Assembly (NCBI GenBank): GCA_023458755.1
Contig: JAEWYE010000008.1
Coordinates: forward strand, 78,570 to 142,569
Length of the DNA stretch: 64,000 nucleotides
Direction of reading: 5' to 3'
From: Bacillota bacterium
GTDB lineage: Bacteria > Bacillota > Clostridia > Oscillospirales > Acutalibacteraceae
Shown piece by piece: positions 51,368 to 61,367 of this stretch (its first letter is position 1; the number at the start of each line of letters is the position of its first letter). The position numbers and the translations under genes were made by a program. The notes below the pieces were generated by a model, which worked only from the letters and a program-made list of their open reading frames with translations, was not told the DNA's origin and ran no database searches.

Positions 51368-52456
51368 ATGTTAAAATTAATGAGAGCTCCTTCCAAATAT
51401 GTGCAGGGCAAAGACGCACTTTTGGAAACATTTGAAAACGTAAAAGATTTGGGAAATTCGTTCCTGTTTGTATGCAGCAAGAGCGGTTTCAAAGCGGCAA
51501 AGCCGAAAATAGAAAAGAGCTTTGAAGGCTCCGGCGCAAAGGTACTGTTTGAAGTCTTCGGCGGCATCAGCTCGACCGGCGAAATTGAGCGAATTCGCAA
51601 AATTGCAAAAGAGAACGGGATTGAGGTAATCGGCGGAATCGGCGGCGGCAGCGCAATTGATACCGCAAAGGCTTCCGCTTACTATGAAAAACTTCCGGTT
51701 GTCATCATCCCAACCGTAGCGGCGACCGATGCGCCCTGCACCGGCTTATCCGTTATTTACAACGATGATGGTACCTTCTCCAACTATATTTTCTACCCAA
51801 AAAATCCGGATACCGTACTTGTGGATACTTCCATTATCGCGAAAGCTCCCGTAAAGTTCTTGGTTGCCGGCATGGGCGACGCGCTGGGTACTTATTTTGA
51901 AGCACGTGCCTGCCTTAAAACCAATTCCCCAAGCCTTGAAAACGGCGGTATTACCAAATCCGCTATGGCACTTTGCAAACTTTGCTACGATACCCTTCTT
52001 GCGGATGGCTACAAGGCGAAGCTTGCGGTTGAACAAGGTTTACTGACTCCGGCTGTTGAAGCGGTTATCGAAGCGAACACCTATTTGAGCGGTGTCGGCG
52101 CGGATAACGGCGGCCTTGCCGTTGCTCACTCCGTATACAATGGCTTTACCGCGCTTTCCGAATGTGAAAAGACCATGCACGGTGATATTGTGGCTTTCGG
52201 CACCATTGCACAGCTTATTATTGAAGACGCGCCGATGGAAGAAATCGGCGATGTTATGGACTTCTGCGCAACGGTCGGTCTGCCGATCACTTTGGAGCAA
52301 ATGGGCGTAACCGATGTGGAACGTGTTAAGATTGCCGCCGAAAAGGCATGCGCTCCCGGCGAATCCATTCACAATATGCTTGGCGACGTTACACCGGAGG
52401 AACTTTATAACGCTTTGCTTGCGGCAGATACGCTCGGAAGAGAATTTATGGAATAA
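51368..52456 (+). CDS. gldA: Glycerol dehydrogenase
   Basis: A 362-residue iron/zinc-dependent alcohol dehydrogenase-family enzyme that oxidises glycerol to dihydroxyacetone with NAD+. It has the dinucleotide motif GGIGGGSAIDTAKA, PTVAATDAPCTGLSVIY, the metal-binding Asp/His residues in GMGDALGTYFEA, AVAHSVYNG and MHGDIVAFG. The ATG at 51368 is chosen because GGAG touches the ATG at 51359 directly. It interrupts the group of three anchored paralogues but has its own promoter and terminator. Confidence 0.94.
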   Translation: MLKLMRAPSKYVQGKDALLETFENVKDLGNSFLFVCSKSGFKAAKPKIEKSFEGSGAKVLFEVFGGISSTGEIERIRKIAKENGIEVIGGIGGGSAIDTAKASAYYEKLPVVIIPTVAATDAPCTGLSVIYNDDGTFSNYIFYPKNPDTVLVDTSIIAKAPVKFLVAGMGDALGTYFEARACLKTNSPSLENGGITKSAMALCKLCYDTLLADGYKAKLAVEQGLLTPAVEAVIEANTYLSGVGADNGGLAVAHSVYNGFTALSECEKTMHGDIVAFGTIAQLIIEDAPMEEIGDVMDFCATVGLPITLEQMGVTDVERVKIAAEKACAPGESIHNMLGDVTPEELYNALLAADTLGREFME

Positions 52457-52498
52457 TGCGTTTTCGTTCTAAGCATTGAAAATTAAGATTTTATATAA

Positions 52499-52540
52499 AA
52501 GAAGCCCGAAGCAGAGGTTATCTGTTTCGGACTTCTTGTT
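52499..52540 (+). terminator. Terminator of gldA
   Basis: AGAAGCCCGAA/TTCGGACTTCT with one mismatch, followed by TGTTTT. Confidence 0.75.
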
Positions 52541-52671
52541 TTCTATTGAAAGATATTTCATTTGTTGACAGAATATAAAACGAACGGTATACTGGAAATA
52601 ATAGTAAATAATACGAACGGATATCACGGGTAAACCTTTGCTAAAGAATAAATGTATATAAAGGTGGAACG

Positions 52672-53283
52672 ATGATGAAAAACAAGCGAAATATTGTTTT
52701 GATTGCCTTATTGTTTGCTGCGGTACTGTCTGTGTGTATTTTTGTTTCGCTCCACGAAAGCGGGGCACCTGCTGGTAACCAGTCAAATCCTGTTGTTTCA
52801 AGGTCTGACAACAAGGTTTTCTCAAGTACTGTATTAAGTTCAGCGGGGATTTCCTCTCAAACAAGTTCTACAGCCAGTTCGGTAAACAATAAAGATGTAG
52901 AAAAATTTTTAAATAATTTCAAACAAGAAAATAATCAATACCGGTTTTTTGACTTTGCACTGTCAACCTGTGATTTTTCCGATAATATGATTGAAGCAGC
53001 GGTATCCTTTTACAGCGATAAGCAAAATCCACAACCGGCTATCCTGATTATGTCCAAATACGGAATTAAAAACATAAGTTTAGTGGATAATGCCACGGAT
53101 GATGCCGGTCCTTTTGTTTTTGCAAATAACGGGAAGATAACAATTACCGGACAAAATGATCTTACGGTTGCAATCCAAAATATAAAAACGAAGGCTATTT
53201 ATGATTGCTATCTAAATTATAAATGTTCGAATCAAGGACGTACATCCGCTTGGAGTTTTGGATGGAATAAACGCGGTAAATAA
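52672..53283 (+). CDS. Membrane-anchored Ser-rich protein, paralogue family member 3
   Basis: A 203-residue homologue of the genes at 49892 and 50559. It has the helix IVLIALLFAAVLSVCIFVSL, a Ser-rich linker and an outer domain with YRFFDFALSTCDFSDNMIEA, PAILIMSKYGIKNISL, GKITITGQNDLTVAI and TKAIYDCYL. It is closer to member 2 in the STCDF region and lies on the far side of gldA. AAAGGTGG precedes ATG-ATG. Function unknown. Confidence 0.75.
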   Translation: MMKNKRNIVLIALLFAAVLSVCIFVSLHESGAPAGNQSNPVVSRSDNKVFSSTVLSSAGISSQTSSTASSVNNKDVEKFLNNFKQENNQYRFFDFALSTCDFSDNMIEAAVSFYSDKQNPQPAILIMSKYGIKNISLVDNATDDAGPFVFANNGKITITGQNDLTVAIQNIKTKAIYDCYLNYKCSNQGRTSAWSFGWNKRGK

Positions 53284-53294
53284 AATGGGTTCTC

Positions 53295-54413
53295 TTATTT
53301 TAAATTATGCCGCTTGCGGTAGTCGGCGAGCAGCAAATCCACCATTCTGCCGTAACTTTTTATACCGTCATCCTGACTGTTGGCTTTTAAATAGGAGTCG
53401 TTCACTTTTTGGGAAACCTTTGCGACCGGGCCTTCAAACTGCTTCCAGTACGTATTGTTCGCTTCAAAATCATGCTTTACGCCGTCACTCAGCCGACTGT
53501 AATTTTTACTGCCGGCAGTTTGGTCAACTCCAAACAGTGCATTGTTTGCCAAAACAAATGCCAGCATATCCCCCGAATATTCAAAGTCAGGATTACCGCT
53601 TCTTTCACAGGTCAGGTAGGCAATAAAGTTCGCTTCGTCTTCCCGCATATATCCGCGCAGATGGCTTAATTCGTGACACATAGAAGCAGGAATCGAGTAG
53701 GCAGGCACATCCGTGTTGATATTTGCCTCAAATGTAAACGGAACGAAAATACCGGTAATGTTGCCGTAAGACATCAGCTTTGAGCAAAGCACCGGCTTCG
53801 GCGCACCGTAGCCGCTTTTCAGCGTGGGGTAAAGGGCCTCCATTTTTGAGTAGGCGTCTTTGGCCTGCGCTGCGGTTTCGTAAATATTTGCGGAACTTAA
53901 CTTCATCACACCGTTTTTGTCCGTTTTGACTTTGGCTCGCAGACTGCTTGTTTTCTCTGCCAACTCACTGCAAAGGGCATTAAGCTCGGATTTTGAAGAT
54001 CCTTTCACCGTCAGCCCGCTTACCTGCGCGAAAGAATAACGGTAGTAGTTAATTCCGCAGGTAAGCACATAAGCCAGACCAATCACGCTGATAGCACAGG
54101 CAAGATTCAGAAAGAATTTGAAAAGGTTGCTTTTACGGCTTCCTTTTTCTTTTATAATTTTTCGTATGTAAAGTATAACATAGAACAGGATTCCCAGAAT
54201 GAGCAGTATAATCAAAATTTCCGCAACGGATATCGGAACCAGCGAGGTTATGAAATTGACGGCGCGCGAAAGTATGGGGTAAACAGTTGTAGCGTACCAT
54301 TGGGCGAATTTATCGGATTTCATCGCTGCAAAGGTCAGCAGAAAAGCGACAGGCAGGCACAAAAGCAGCCACAGGCGTTTCAATATTTTTTTATTTGCAG
54401 TCTTTTTCTTCAT
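53295..54413 (-). CDS. DUF3810 family membrane protein with HExxH-like site
   Basis: A 372-residue protein with three N-terminal hydrophobic helices (about 13-115) and an extracellular or membrane-proximal domain. The latter holds SMCHELSHLRGYMREDEANFIAYLTC, an HELSH zinc-peptidase-like motif with a downstream Glu, as in the DUF3810 family. Peptidase activity is likely but unproven. It is convergent with the Ser-rich paralogue 3. Confidence 0.87.
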   Translation of the reverse strand: MKKKTANKKILKRLWLLLCLPVAFLLTFAAMKSDKFAQWYATTVYPILSRAVNFITSLVPISVAEILIILLILGILFYVILYIRKIIKEKGSRKSNLFKFFLNLACAISVIGLAYVLTCGINYYRYSFAQVSGLTVKGSSKSELNALCSELAEKTSSLRAKVKTDKNGVMKLSSANIYETAAQAKDAYSKMEALYPTLKSGYGAPKPVLCSKLMSYGNITGIFVPFTFEANINTDVPAYSIPASMCHELSHLRGYMREDEANFIAYLTCERSGNPDFEYSGDMLAFVLANNALFGVDQTAGSKNYSRLSDGVKHDFEANNTYWKQFEGPVAKVSQKVNDSYLKANSQDDGIKSYGRMVDLLLADYRKRHNLK

Positions 54414-54646
54414 GCAGGTTGCTTCTCCTTGCTGTTCAATTCTGTATTTGATCAGGCGGAAAGCCCTCTAAGCGGTGTTATTGAATATTGATCAAATAGT
54501 ACCGTTCCTTCATTTTATGCTTTTGTTAAATTGATGTCAATTGTTTTGCCTGTTCTATTTGCTCTTGGTTATCTTTTCAAGCGAATTATTATGTGGTACA
54601 ATATATTGATACGATGCGGATTTGAAAAGTAGTTTGGAGCGGAATC

Positions 54647-56431
54647 ATGGACAAAAACAGCTTTGGGAAAAAAGTGCTCTTAATATTACCGATTGTCGCT
54701 ATCCTTTTGGTAGCGGTTCTTATGTTTATTCGTGCGTTTTATGGGTTTGACTGGTCGGATGAGAGCTATAATCTTGCACTGCCTTACCGCTTTTTGCTCG
54801 GCGACCGTCCTTTTGTGAATTCCTGGGATGCCGATCAGATCAGCGCAATTTTAATGGTGCCTGTTTTGTGGCTTTACCGGTGTGTAACTGGCAGTATGGA
54901 TGGGATTCTGCTCTTTACGCGTATTTTGTTTGTGCTGGTTCAAACAGCGGTGGCACTGGCAGTTTACAACGTGATTTTCAAATTGTACGAAAACCGGATT
55001 GTTGCACTGTTTACTTCGCTTATTTGCCTTTCCTTCGTTCCTTATTCCATGCCGAATTTTTCCTATTATACCATAAGCAGCCTGCTGATGATCGTTACCG
55101 CTGTCTTTTTTCTATTTCTTTATACAACGGAAAATCCAACAAAATTGTCAGCGCTCGCAATTTCTGCGGGTGTCGCTTATGCGTTCGCCTGTTTGGCGCA
55201 GCTATGCTGTATAGCGGTGCTGCCGTTTTTTCTTCTGCTTTTGGCGGCGGTGAAACCGTACGAAAAGCAGCAGGAAAGTTCAAGTAAAACCATGCGTCCG
55301 CTTCTTTTCTTTTTGTGCGGGTACCTGACTGTTTTGCTTCTTGTTTGCGGCTTCTTGCTGATTACCGTCGGCATTGACGGAATCAGCAAAAACATTTCAG
55401 TTCTCTTTTATAATCCGGATGACAAACCGATTCCGCTTGCCAATAAAATTTCATTTTTTATTCGTGAATATTATAATTTGGTTGCGCTTGCGCTGCTGCA
55501 AATTTTTATGCTCGCGATTTTGTTTCTTTGCCGATACATAAAAACCGATGTCACGGTAAACGCTATTTTTACCTTTTTGGTTCGGATTTTCATGCCGTTC
55601 TGCATTGTTTATAATATCATTGTCATACTGATTCAGCCTGAAAAAGCTTTGCCGCTCCCTTCTAAAATAAATCAAATTCAGATATGCGCTGGACTTTGGC
55701 CGCTGGTGCTTTTCGTGAACAAACCGGCCCGGAAAAACGCGGTTCTTATGCTTACTCTGTATATCCCGGCAAATATTCTCTGCGTGGCATTTTATCTTTC
55801 CAGCAGCAATGGGATTACCGGCGCCTGCTGTGCATTGACATTGGCAGTCATGTCTGCCTGCCCGATGATTTATGAATATTATAAGCCATGGATTCAAACG
55901 CTAAAAAAGAAATCCGGTAAAAAATATTTAGCTCCGCTGCTGCAGTCCGCTTTGGCCATTTTGGCTGCTTTTGTAATCGGAAGCAATGTTGTTTTGCGGA
56001 CGCAAACAGTATTCCATGATTCTCCGCTGGCGAAGTTAACCGCGCAAATACAAGTCGGTCCTGCAAAAGGCCTTTACACCACGCCTTCCTCTGCTGCCAA
56101 CTACGCGGGAATCGTAGCTGATATTCGGGCATCGGTTCCAAAGGACAGTAAAGTTTTGTTCTCGGGACTATTGCCGTTTGGTTATCTTTGCATAGACCAG
56201 ACTGCGGCTACTCCTACCTTTTGGCGCACACAGCTTACCGGCAGCAAATTGGCTTCGTATTTTGCAGATAACCCTGCCGACCGTCCGACCTTTGTTTATA
56301 TCGTTAAAAAACAATACGGCTCTCAAAATTCCGGGAACGGACCGAATACGGCTGCCGTACAAAAAATCATGGGGCAAAAAGTGACACTGAAGGAAACAAA
56401 ATACGCGTATCAGTACACCATAAGCGAATAG
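54647..56431 (+). CDS. GT-C-type membrane protein, possible glycosyltransferase
   Basis: A 594-residue protein with about 12 transmembrane helices. After the first helix comes YGFDWSDESYNLALPYRFLLGDRPF, where the Asp/Glu pair sits where GT-C (PMT/GT39-like) enzymes hold their acidic catalytic residue. The last ~110 residues form a soluble domain. This suggests transfer of sugar from a lipid carrier outside the membrane; the substrate is unknown. A weak promoter (TTTTCA, 17 bp, TACAAT at 54597-54602) lies upstream. Confidence 0.75.
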   Translation: MDKNSFGKKVLLILPIVAILLVAVLMFIRAFYGFDWSDESYNLALPYRFLLGDRPFVNSWDADQISAILMVPVLWLYRCVTGSMDGILLFTRILFVLVQTAVALAVYNVIFKLYENRIVALFTSLICLSFVPYSMPNFSYYTISSLLMIVTAVFFLFLYTTENPTKLSALAISAGVAYAFACLAQLCCIAVLPFFLLLLAAVKPYEKQQESSSKTMRPLLFFLCGYLTVLLLVCGFLLITVGIDGISKNISVLFYNPDDKPIPLANKISFFIREYYNLVALALLQIFMLAILFLCRYIKTDVTVNAIFTFLVRIFMPFCIVYNIIVILIQPEKALPLPSKINQIQICAGLWPLVLFVNKPARKNAVLMLTLYIPANILCVAFYLSSSNGITGACCALTLAVMSACPMIYEYYKPWIQTLKKKSGKKYLAPLLQSALAILAAFVIGSNVVLRTQTVFHDSPLAKLTAQIQVGPAKGLYTTPSSAANYAGIVADIRASVPKDSKVLFSGLLPFGYLCIDQTAATPTFWRTQLTGSKLASYFADNPADRPTFVYIVKKQYGSQNSGNGPNTAAVQKIMGQKVTLKETKYAYQYTISE

Positions 56432-56438
56432 TTTCGCT

Positions 56439-56472
56439 GCAAGCAGCCTGCCTTTCCGGCGGGCTGTTTGCA
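56439..56472 (+). terminator. Hairpin after the GT-C-like gene
   Basis: GCAAGCAGCCTGCC pairs with GGCGGGCTGTTTGC with one or two irregularities, followed by AATATTTTC. Confidence 0.65.
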
Positions 56473-56556
56473 ATATTTTCGCGTGATACATGAATATTGC
56501 CATCATGTGGCAAAAATGCTATAATAATGTCTAATGCTAAGAAGGGAGGCTGCCGT

Positions 56557-57057
56557 ATGAAATTCTATATCAAACAGAGTACTGCCGACGGAAACGAAGT
56601 GTTTACGATTCTCAATGAAGTAGGGCAGCCGGTCTATCATGTGCAAAGTGATGAAAGTACCTTAACCGGCAAATTGAAAATTCTGGATACCCAGAAAAAC
56701 GTGGTTGCGAAAATCAATCGTATCGGCGTAGTCGGCTTTTCCAGATATGATATTAGTATCGACGATAAAGACTGCGCGCGAATTACGCAGAATTTAGCCG
56801 CGGCGGTTACACCGAAGTTTAAAATTCACGGTGTCAGTTGGCATTTTCGCGGAAATATGCTTCTGCGCACGTTTGACGTGCTGAATGTTGACCATTCCAT
56901 CGTTATGACGCACGCACGGAATTGGGGCGTCAACGGCGAATGTTTTGCGGTTGATATTGCGCTGCCGCAGAACGAGGTACTGTGCCTTTGCATTGCCGTT
57001 GTCATTGACAGCATTGTCATGGGCGGCATCGGGGTAGCTTTGCCGGTCGGAAATTGA
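56557..57057 (+). CDS. LURP-one-related/YxjI-like protein
   Basis: A 166-residue protein of the LURP-one/Tubby-like barrel family. The N-terminus MKFYIKQSTADGNEVFTILNE, the repeated short strands (VAKINRIGVVGFSRYDI, HGVSWHFRGNMLLRTFDVL) and a hydrophobic C-terminal helix (LCLCIAVVIDSIVMGGIGVAL) are typical. The ATG at 56557 follows GGGAGG; the frame extends back to 56497 without a site. Function unknown; membrane or lipid association is plausible for this fold. Confidence 0.85.
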   Translation: MKFYIKQSTADGNEVFTILNEVGQPVYHVQSDESTLTGKLKILDTQKNVVAKINRIGVVGFSRYDISIDDKDCARITQNLAAAVTPKFKIHGVSWHFRGNMLLRTFDVLNVDHSIVMTHARNWGVNGECFAVDIALPQNEVLCLCIAVVIDSIVMGGIGVALPVGN

Positions 57058-57080
57058 TGTTTTCGTATGGGAAAAGCAGA

Positions 57081-57109
57081 TTGACAAAGCAGCGTCAAAA
57101 TGGGATAAT
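57081..57109 (+). promoter_or_regulatory. Promoter of valS
   Basis: TTGACA (57081-57086), 17 bp, GATAAT (57104-57109). The leader is only about 95 nt and has no T-box. Confidence 0.7.
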
Positions 57110-57211
57110 AATTCATTAGTAAGTAAGCAGCAGAGAATTTTTGGAATACAAATGACGGCTCAATCCGTGTATCGCCAGAATTTCCTGCTTGTAAATACAG
57201 GAGGAAAACGC

Positions 57212-59836
57212 ATGAGCAAGGAACTTGCAAAGGGCTATGAACCACAAGAGGTAGAGGACAGAATTTATGACTTTTGGCTATCCGGCGGCTATTTTCACGC
57301 CGAACCGGATCCCGATAAAAAACCGTATACCATTGTAATCCCGCCCCCGAACATCACCGGTCAGCTTCACATGGGTCACGCGCTGGATGAAACGCTGCAG
57401 GATATTCTGATTCGTTGGAGAAGAATGCAGGGCTATTCCGCACTTTGGATGCCCGGTACCGATCACGCTTCTATTGCAACCGAAGCGAAAATTGTCGAGG
57501 CAATGCGTCAGGAAGGCATTACAAAAGAAGATATCGGCCGTGACACGTTTTTGGAGCGCGCATGGAAATGGAAAGAAAAATACGGCGGACGCATCATTGA
57601 ACAGCTCAAAAAACTGGGTTCCTCCTGTGACTGGGAGCGCGAGCGCTTTACGCTGGACGACGGCTGCTCCAAGGCTGTGCGTGAAGTGTTTGTACGCCTT
57701 TACGAAAAAGGACTTATTTACCGCGGCGAGCGCATTATCAACTGGTGCCCGCATTGCCGTACTTCCATTTCCGACGCGGAAGTGGAATTCAGCGAGCATG
57801 ACGGCAGTTTCTGGCATATTCGTTATCCGTTGACCGACGGCAGCGGCTACATTCAGCTTGCAACCACCCGCCCGGAAACCCTGCTCGGCGATACCGCCGT
57901 TGCGGTACACCCGGACGACGAACGTTACAAGAATCTTGTGGGTAAAACCGTTACTTTACCGCTGGTCGGGCGTGAAATCCCGATTATTGCCGATACTTAT
58001 GTAGAGCAGGAGTTCGGAACCGGCGTGGTGAAAATCACCCCGGCACATGACCCGAACGACTTTGAAGTCGGTCTGCGTCACAGTCTGCCGGTCATCAATG
58101 TGATGAATGAGGACGGTTCTATTAATGAAAACGGCGGAAAATATGTCGGACTGTCCGGACAGGAAGCGCGCAAACAAATTGTCGCCGCACTCGACGAAGG
58201 CGGTTTCCTGATTAAAGTGGAACCGATTAAGCACAATGTCGGTTCCTGCTACCGCTGCCATACCGATGTAGAGCCGCGTGTCAGCAAACAGTGGTTCGTC
58301 AAAATGGAACCGCTGGCAAAACCCGCTGTGAAATCCGTACGTGACGGCGATATCAAATTGATTCCGGAACGTATGGAAAAAACCTATTATAACTGGATGG
58401 AAAACATCAAGGACTGGTGCATTTCCCGTCAGCTTTGGTGGGGTCACCGTATTCCCGCGTGGTACTGTGCGGACTGTGGCGAAACGATCGTTTCTCGCGA
58501 AGAGCCGACCGTTTGCCCAAAATGCGGCAAAAATCATCTGCATCAAGATGAAGATACCCTTGACACCTGGTTCTCCTCCGCTCTGTGGCCTTTCTCCACA
58601 CTCGGCTGGCCGGAGCAGACACCGGAACTCAAGTATTTTTACCCGACCAACACCCTTGTTACGGGATACGATATTATCTTCTTCTGGGTTGCCCGCATGA
58701 TTTTCTCCGCGCTCGAATATACCGGCGAAGCACCGTTCAATACGGTATTCTTCCACGGTTTGGTGCGTGACGCACAGGGCAGAAAAATGTCCAAATCACT
58801 TGGCAACGGTATTGACCCGCTTGAAATTATCGAAAAGTACGGTGCGGACGCTTTGCGCTTTACCCTTGTCACCGGCAACAGTCCCGGAAACGACATGCGT
58901 TTCTCTACCGAAAAGGTGGAAGCAAGCCGCAATTTTGCCAACAAGATTTGGAACGCGGCGCGCTTTATTTTAATGAATATCGACGGTCACAACGTTGAAA
59001 ACGAGCTTCCGGCTGAACTGGCAATGGAAGATAAATGGATTGTCAGCGCTTTTAACCGTGTTGCAAAAGAGATTACCGAAAACCTTGAAAAGTTTGAACT
59101 CGGCATTGCTGTGCAAAAGCTTTACGACTTTTTATGGGACAGCTTCTGCGACTGGTATATTGAAATCGCTAAAATTCGTATGCAGTCCGATGACGAGGTT
59201 TCCGCACAGAATGCCCGGCAGGTGCTTGTGTGGGTAATGAGCGGTACCATGAAGCTTCTGCATCCGTTCATGCCGTTTATTACCGAAGAAATTTGGCAGT
59301 CTTTGCCGCATGAGGGCGAGTCCGTTATGGTTGCCGGTTGGCCGGAATATCTCGGGGAACGCAGCTTTCCGCAGGCGGAAGCGGACATGCAGCGTATTAT
59401 GGATGCTGTTCGTGCCATTCGCAACCGCCGCTCGGAAATGAACGTTCCGCCGTCACGCAAGGCACACATCTTTATTGCTACCGCTATGCCGCAGGCTTTT
59501 TCAGACGGCAGCGCCATCATCAGCAAGTTGGCTTATGCCAGTCAGGTAAGCATCAGCGATGTCTTTGAGCTGGAAGGTGCGGTCACAATCGTGACAAACG
59601 ATGCCAAAATCTATATCCCGATGGACGAGCTGGTAGATAAGGCCGCGGAAATTGCCCGCTTAAGCAAAGAACTGGAGTCCGTTGAAAAGCAGCTTGCGTC
59701 GGTCGAAGGCAAATTGAATAACGAAACGTTTATGTCCAAAGCACCCGCCAATGTGGTGGAAGGCGTAAAACAAAACGGTGAAAAATTAGCTGAGCGCAAA
59801 AAACTGATTCTGTCCAGTCTGGAAGCACTCAAATAG
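57212..59836 (+). CDS. valS: Valine-tRNA ligase
   Basis: Class I aminoacyl-tRNA synthetase of 874 residues. The catalytic motifs are PPPNITGQLHMGHALDETL (HIGH type) and GRKMSKSLGNGIDPLE (KMSKS). An editing domain lies between (TTRPETLLGDTAVAVHP), a zinc-knuckle-like CADCGETI/CPKCGKNH near residue 420-445, and a C-terminal coiled coil (about 800-874, ELVDKAAEIARLSKELESVEK). The ATG at 57212 follows AGGAGG. It is followed by a terminator and folC, a common clostridial pair. Confidence 0.98.
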   Translation: MSKELAKGYEPQEVEDRIYDFWLSGGYFHAEPDPDKKPYTIVIPPPNITGQLHMGHALDETLQDILIRWRRMQGYSALWMPGTDHASIATEAKIVEAMRQEGITKEDIGRDTFLERAWKWKEKYGGRIIEQLKKLGSSCDWERERFTLDDGCSKAVREVFVRLYEKGLIYRGERIINWCPHCRTSISDAEVEFSEHDGSFWHIRYPLTDGSGYIQLATTRPETLLGDTAVAVHPDDERYKNLVGKTVTLPLVGREIPIIADTYVEQEFGTGVVKITPAHDPNDFEVGLRHSLPVINVMNEDGSINENGGKYVGLSGQEARKQIVAALDEGGFLIKVEPIKHNVGSCYRCHTDVEPRVSKQWFVKMEPLAKPAVKSVRDGDIKLIPERMEKTYYNWMENIKDWCISRQLWWGHRIPAWYCADCGETIVSREEPTVCPKCGKNHLHQDEDTLDTWFSSALWPFSTLGWPEQTPELKYFYPTNTLVTGYDIIFFWVARMIFSALEYTGEAPFNTVFFHGLVRDAQGRKMSKSLGNGIDPLEIIEKYGADALRFTLVTGNSPGNDMRFSTEKVEASRNFANKIWNAARFILMNIDGHNVENELPAELAMEDKWIVSAFNRVAKEITENLEKFELGIAVQKLYDFLWDSFCDWYIEIAKIRMQSDDEVSAQNARQVLVWVMSGTMKLLHPFMPFITEEIWQSLPHEGESVMVAGWPEYLGERSFPQAEADMQRIMDAVRAIRNRRSEMNVPPSRKAHIFIATAMPQAFSDGSAIISKLAYASQVSISDVFELEGAVTIVTNDAKIYIPMDELVDKAAEIARLSKELESVEKQLASVEGKLNNETFMSKAPANVVEGVKQNGEKLAERKKLILSSLEALK

Positions 59837-59843
59837 CAATACG

Positions 59844-59871
59844 GGGATGTGCGCAGGCGCATCCCTTTTTT
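59844..59871 (+). terminator. Terminator of valS
   Basis: GGGATG(TG)CGC/GCGCATCCC stem followed by TTTTTT. Confidence 0.85.
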
Positions 59872-59948
59872 GTTCATTCATAAACGGCGGCACCGCCGCC
59901 GCCGCCATTCTCAATGCTTTTTAATAAGAAAGGACAGCATCGTACAAT

Positions 59949-61259
59949 ATGACTTACAACGAAGCACTTGATAAAATCAATTCCCTTCTGCGCTTTGGTA
60001 TAAAACCGGGGTTGGAGCGTGTTTCAAAACTTTTGGAACTGCTCGGAAACCCGCAGGAAAAGCTGAGATTTGTCCATGTCGCCGGTACAAACGGAAAAGG
60101 TTCCGTTTGTTCTTTGCTTTCTTCGGTTCTGACGAAATCCGGCTGCAAAACAGGTTTGTATATTTCCCCGTATATTTTGGATTTTCGTGAGCGTATACAG
60201 ATAAACGGAGAAATGATTCCGGAACGGGAACTCACGGAACTGGTGGAAAAAACTTTTCCACTTGTGGAGCAAATGGCCGCTGAAGGGGAAGAGATAACTG
60301 AATTTGAATTTATTACCGCGCTTGCCATGCAATGGTTTGCACAGCAGCACTGTGATGTTGTGGTGCTGGAAGTCGGCCTCGGCGGACGTTTTGATGCCAC
60401 CAACGTCATTTCGGCACCGCTTGTGTCCGTCATCATGTCCATTTCACTTGACCATACCGCAATCTTGGGCGATACCGTCGAGAAAATTGCCTTTGAAAAA
60501 TGCGGTATCGTCAAACACGGCGGTACGACCGTTTGTTTTCCGACACAGCCGGAGCCTGCTTTCCGTGTTATTCAGCAAATTGCGGCAGAGCGGGAAAATA
60601 TCCTTCTTGTTGCTGACTGCAATATGGTCACACCTCTTTCAACCGGTCTGTACGGAACGGAGCTTCGCTATCAAAATACAACCCTGCATCTGCCGTTTAT
60701 CGGTGACCATCAGATAAAAAACGCGGCCACCGTTCTCACTGTTTTGGAAGTGCTGCGTAAAAAAGGAATCAATATTCGTGAGCAGGCCATAGCGGAAGGC
60801 TTTTCTGCCGCCCGCTTTCCGGCAAGACTGGAAGTGCTTTGCGAAAAGCCGGCTTTCCTGCTGGACGGCGCACACAATCCGGGAGGTGCGGCGGCGCTTG
60901 CCGATGCAATTAAAAAATATCTGCCTGTCGGAAACATTGTTGCCGTTACTGGCATGTTGGCTGATAAAGATACCCATACCGCGATTGAGGAACTGTCTGG
61001 GCTGTTTTCTCATGTGATTACCCTTACGCCCAGCAATCCCCGCGCATTGTCCGCGGAAGAGTTAGCCGAACAGTGGCGGGAGCATTGCACCGATGTATTT
61101 GCCATCCATGATAGGAGTGAAGCGGTTCGCAAAGCTTTTGCACTTGCGGGAACAAACGGTGCGATTGTCGTATTCGGTTCTCTTTATCTTGCCGCTGATA
61201 TCCGTCCGCATGTTCTTGCCTACTTAAAACAAAACAATCTTTTCAATATTATAAAATAA
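59949..61259 (+). CDS. folC: Folylpolyglutamate synthase/dihydrofolate synthase
   Basis: A 436-residue Mur-ligase-type enzyme that adds glutamate to folates. Conserved parts are the ATP site HVAGTNGKGSVCSLLSS, SPYILDFRERIQING, EVGLGGRFDATNV, SISLDHTAILGDT and LDGAHNPGGAAAL. Length is normal. It follows valS by ~110 nt, across a terminator and a GC-rich trinucleotide-like stretch (59883-59908). A strong terminator follows it. Confidence 0.96.
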   Translation: MTYNEALDKINSLLRFGIKPGLERVSKLLELLGNPQEKLRFVHVAGTNGKGSVCSLLSSVLTKSGCKTGLYISPYILDFRERIQINGEMIPERELTELVEKTFPLVEQMAAEGEEITEFEFITALAMQWFAQQHCDVVVLEVGLGGRFDATNVISAPLVSVIMSISLDHTAILGDTVEKIAFEKCGIVKHGGTTVCFPTQPEPAFRVIQQIAAERENILLVADCNMVTPLSTGLYGTELRYQNTTLHLPFIGDHQIKNAATVLTVLEVLRKKGINIREQAIAEGFSAARFPARLEVLCEKPAFLLDGAHNPGGAAALADAIKKYLPVGNIVAVTGMLADKDTHTAIEELSGLFSHVITLTPSNPRALSAEELAEQWREHCTDVFAIHDRSEAVRKAFALAGTNGAIVVFGSLYLAADIRPHVLAYLKQNNLFNIIK

Positions 61260-61298
61260 TAAGCTTGTCCGCAAAATTCGAGCAAAAATTCAAACAAA

Positions 61299-61330
61299 AT
61301 CCCTTATCCTAATGGATAGGGGATTTTTTC
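61299..61330 (+). terminator. Terminator of folC
   Basis: AATCCCTTATCC/GGATAGGGGATT stem (one wobble) followed by TTTTTC. Confidence 0.85.
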
Positions 61331-61367
61331 TGTATATTTATCCCGCAAACGGTCAATACTATTATGT

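Noticed and set aside
57058..57211. T-box leader upstream of valS
   Set aside because: The leader from the promoter is ~95 nt, with no T-box sequence, specifier loop or terminator.
59883..59908. CGG/CCG trinucleotide-like stretch between valS and folC
   Set aside because: A short GC-rich imperfect palindrome with no second copy in the window; not enough to call a repeat element.
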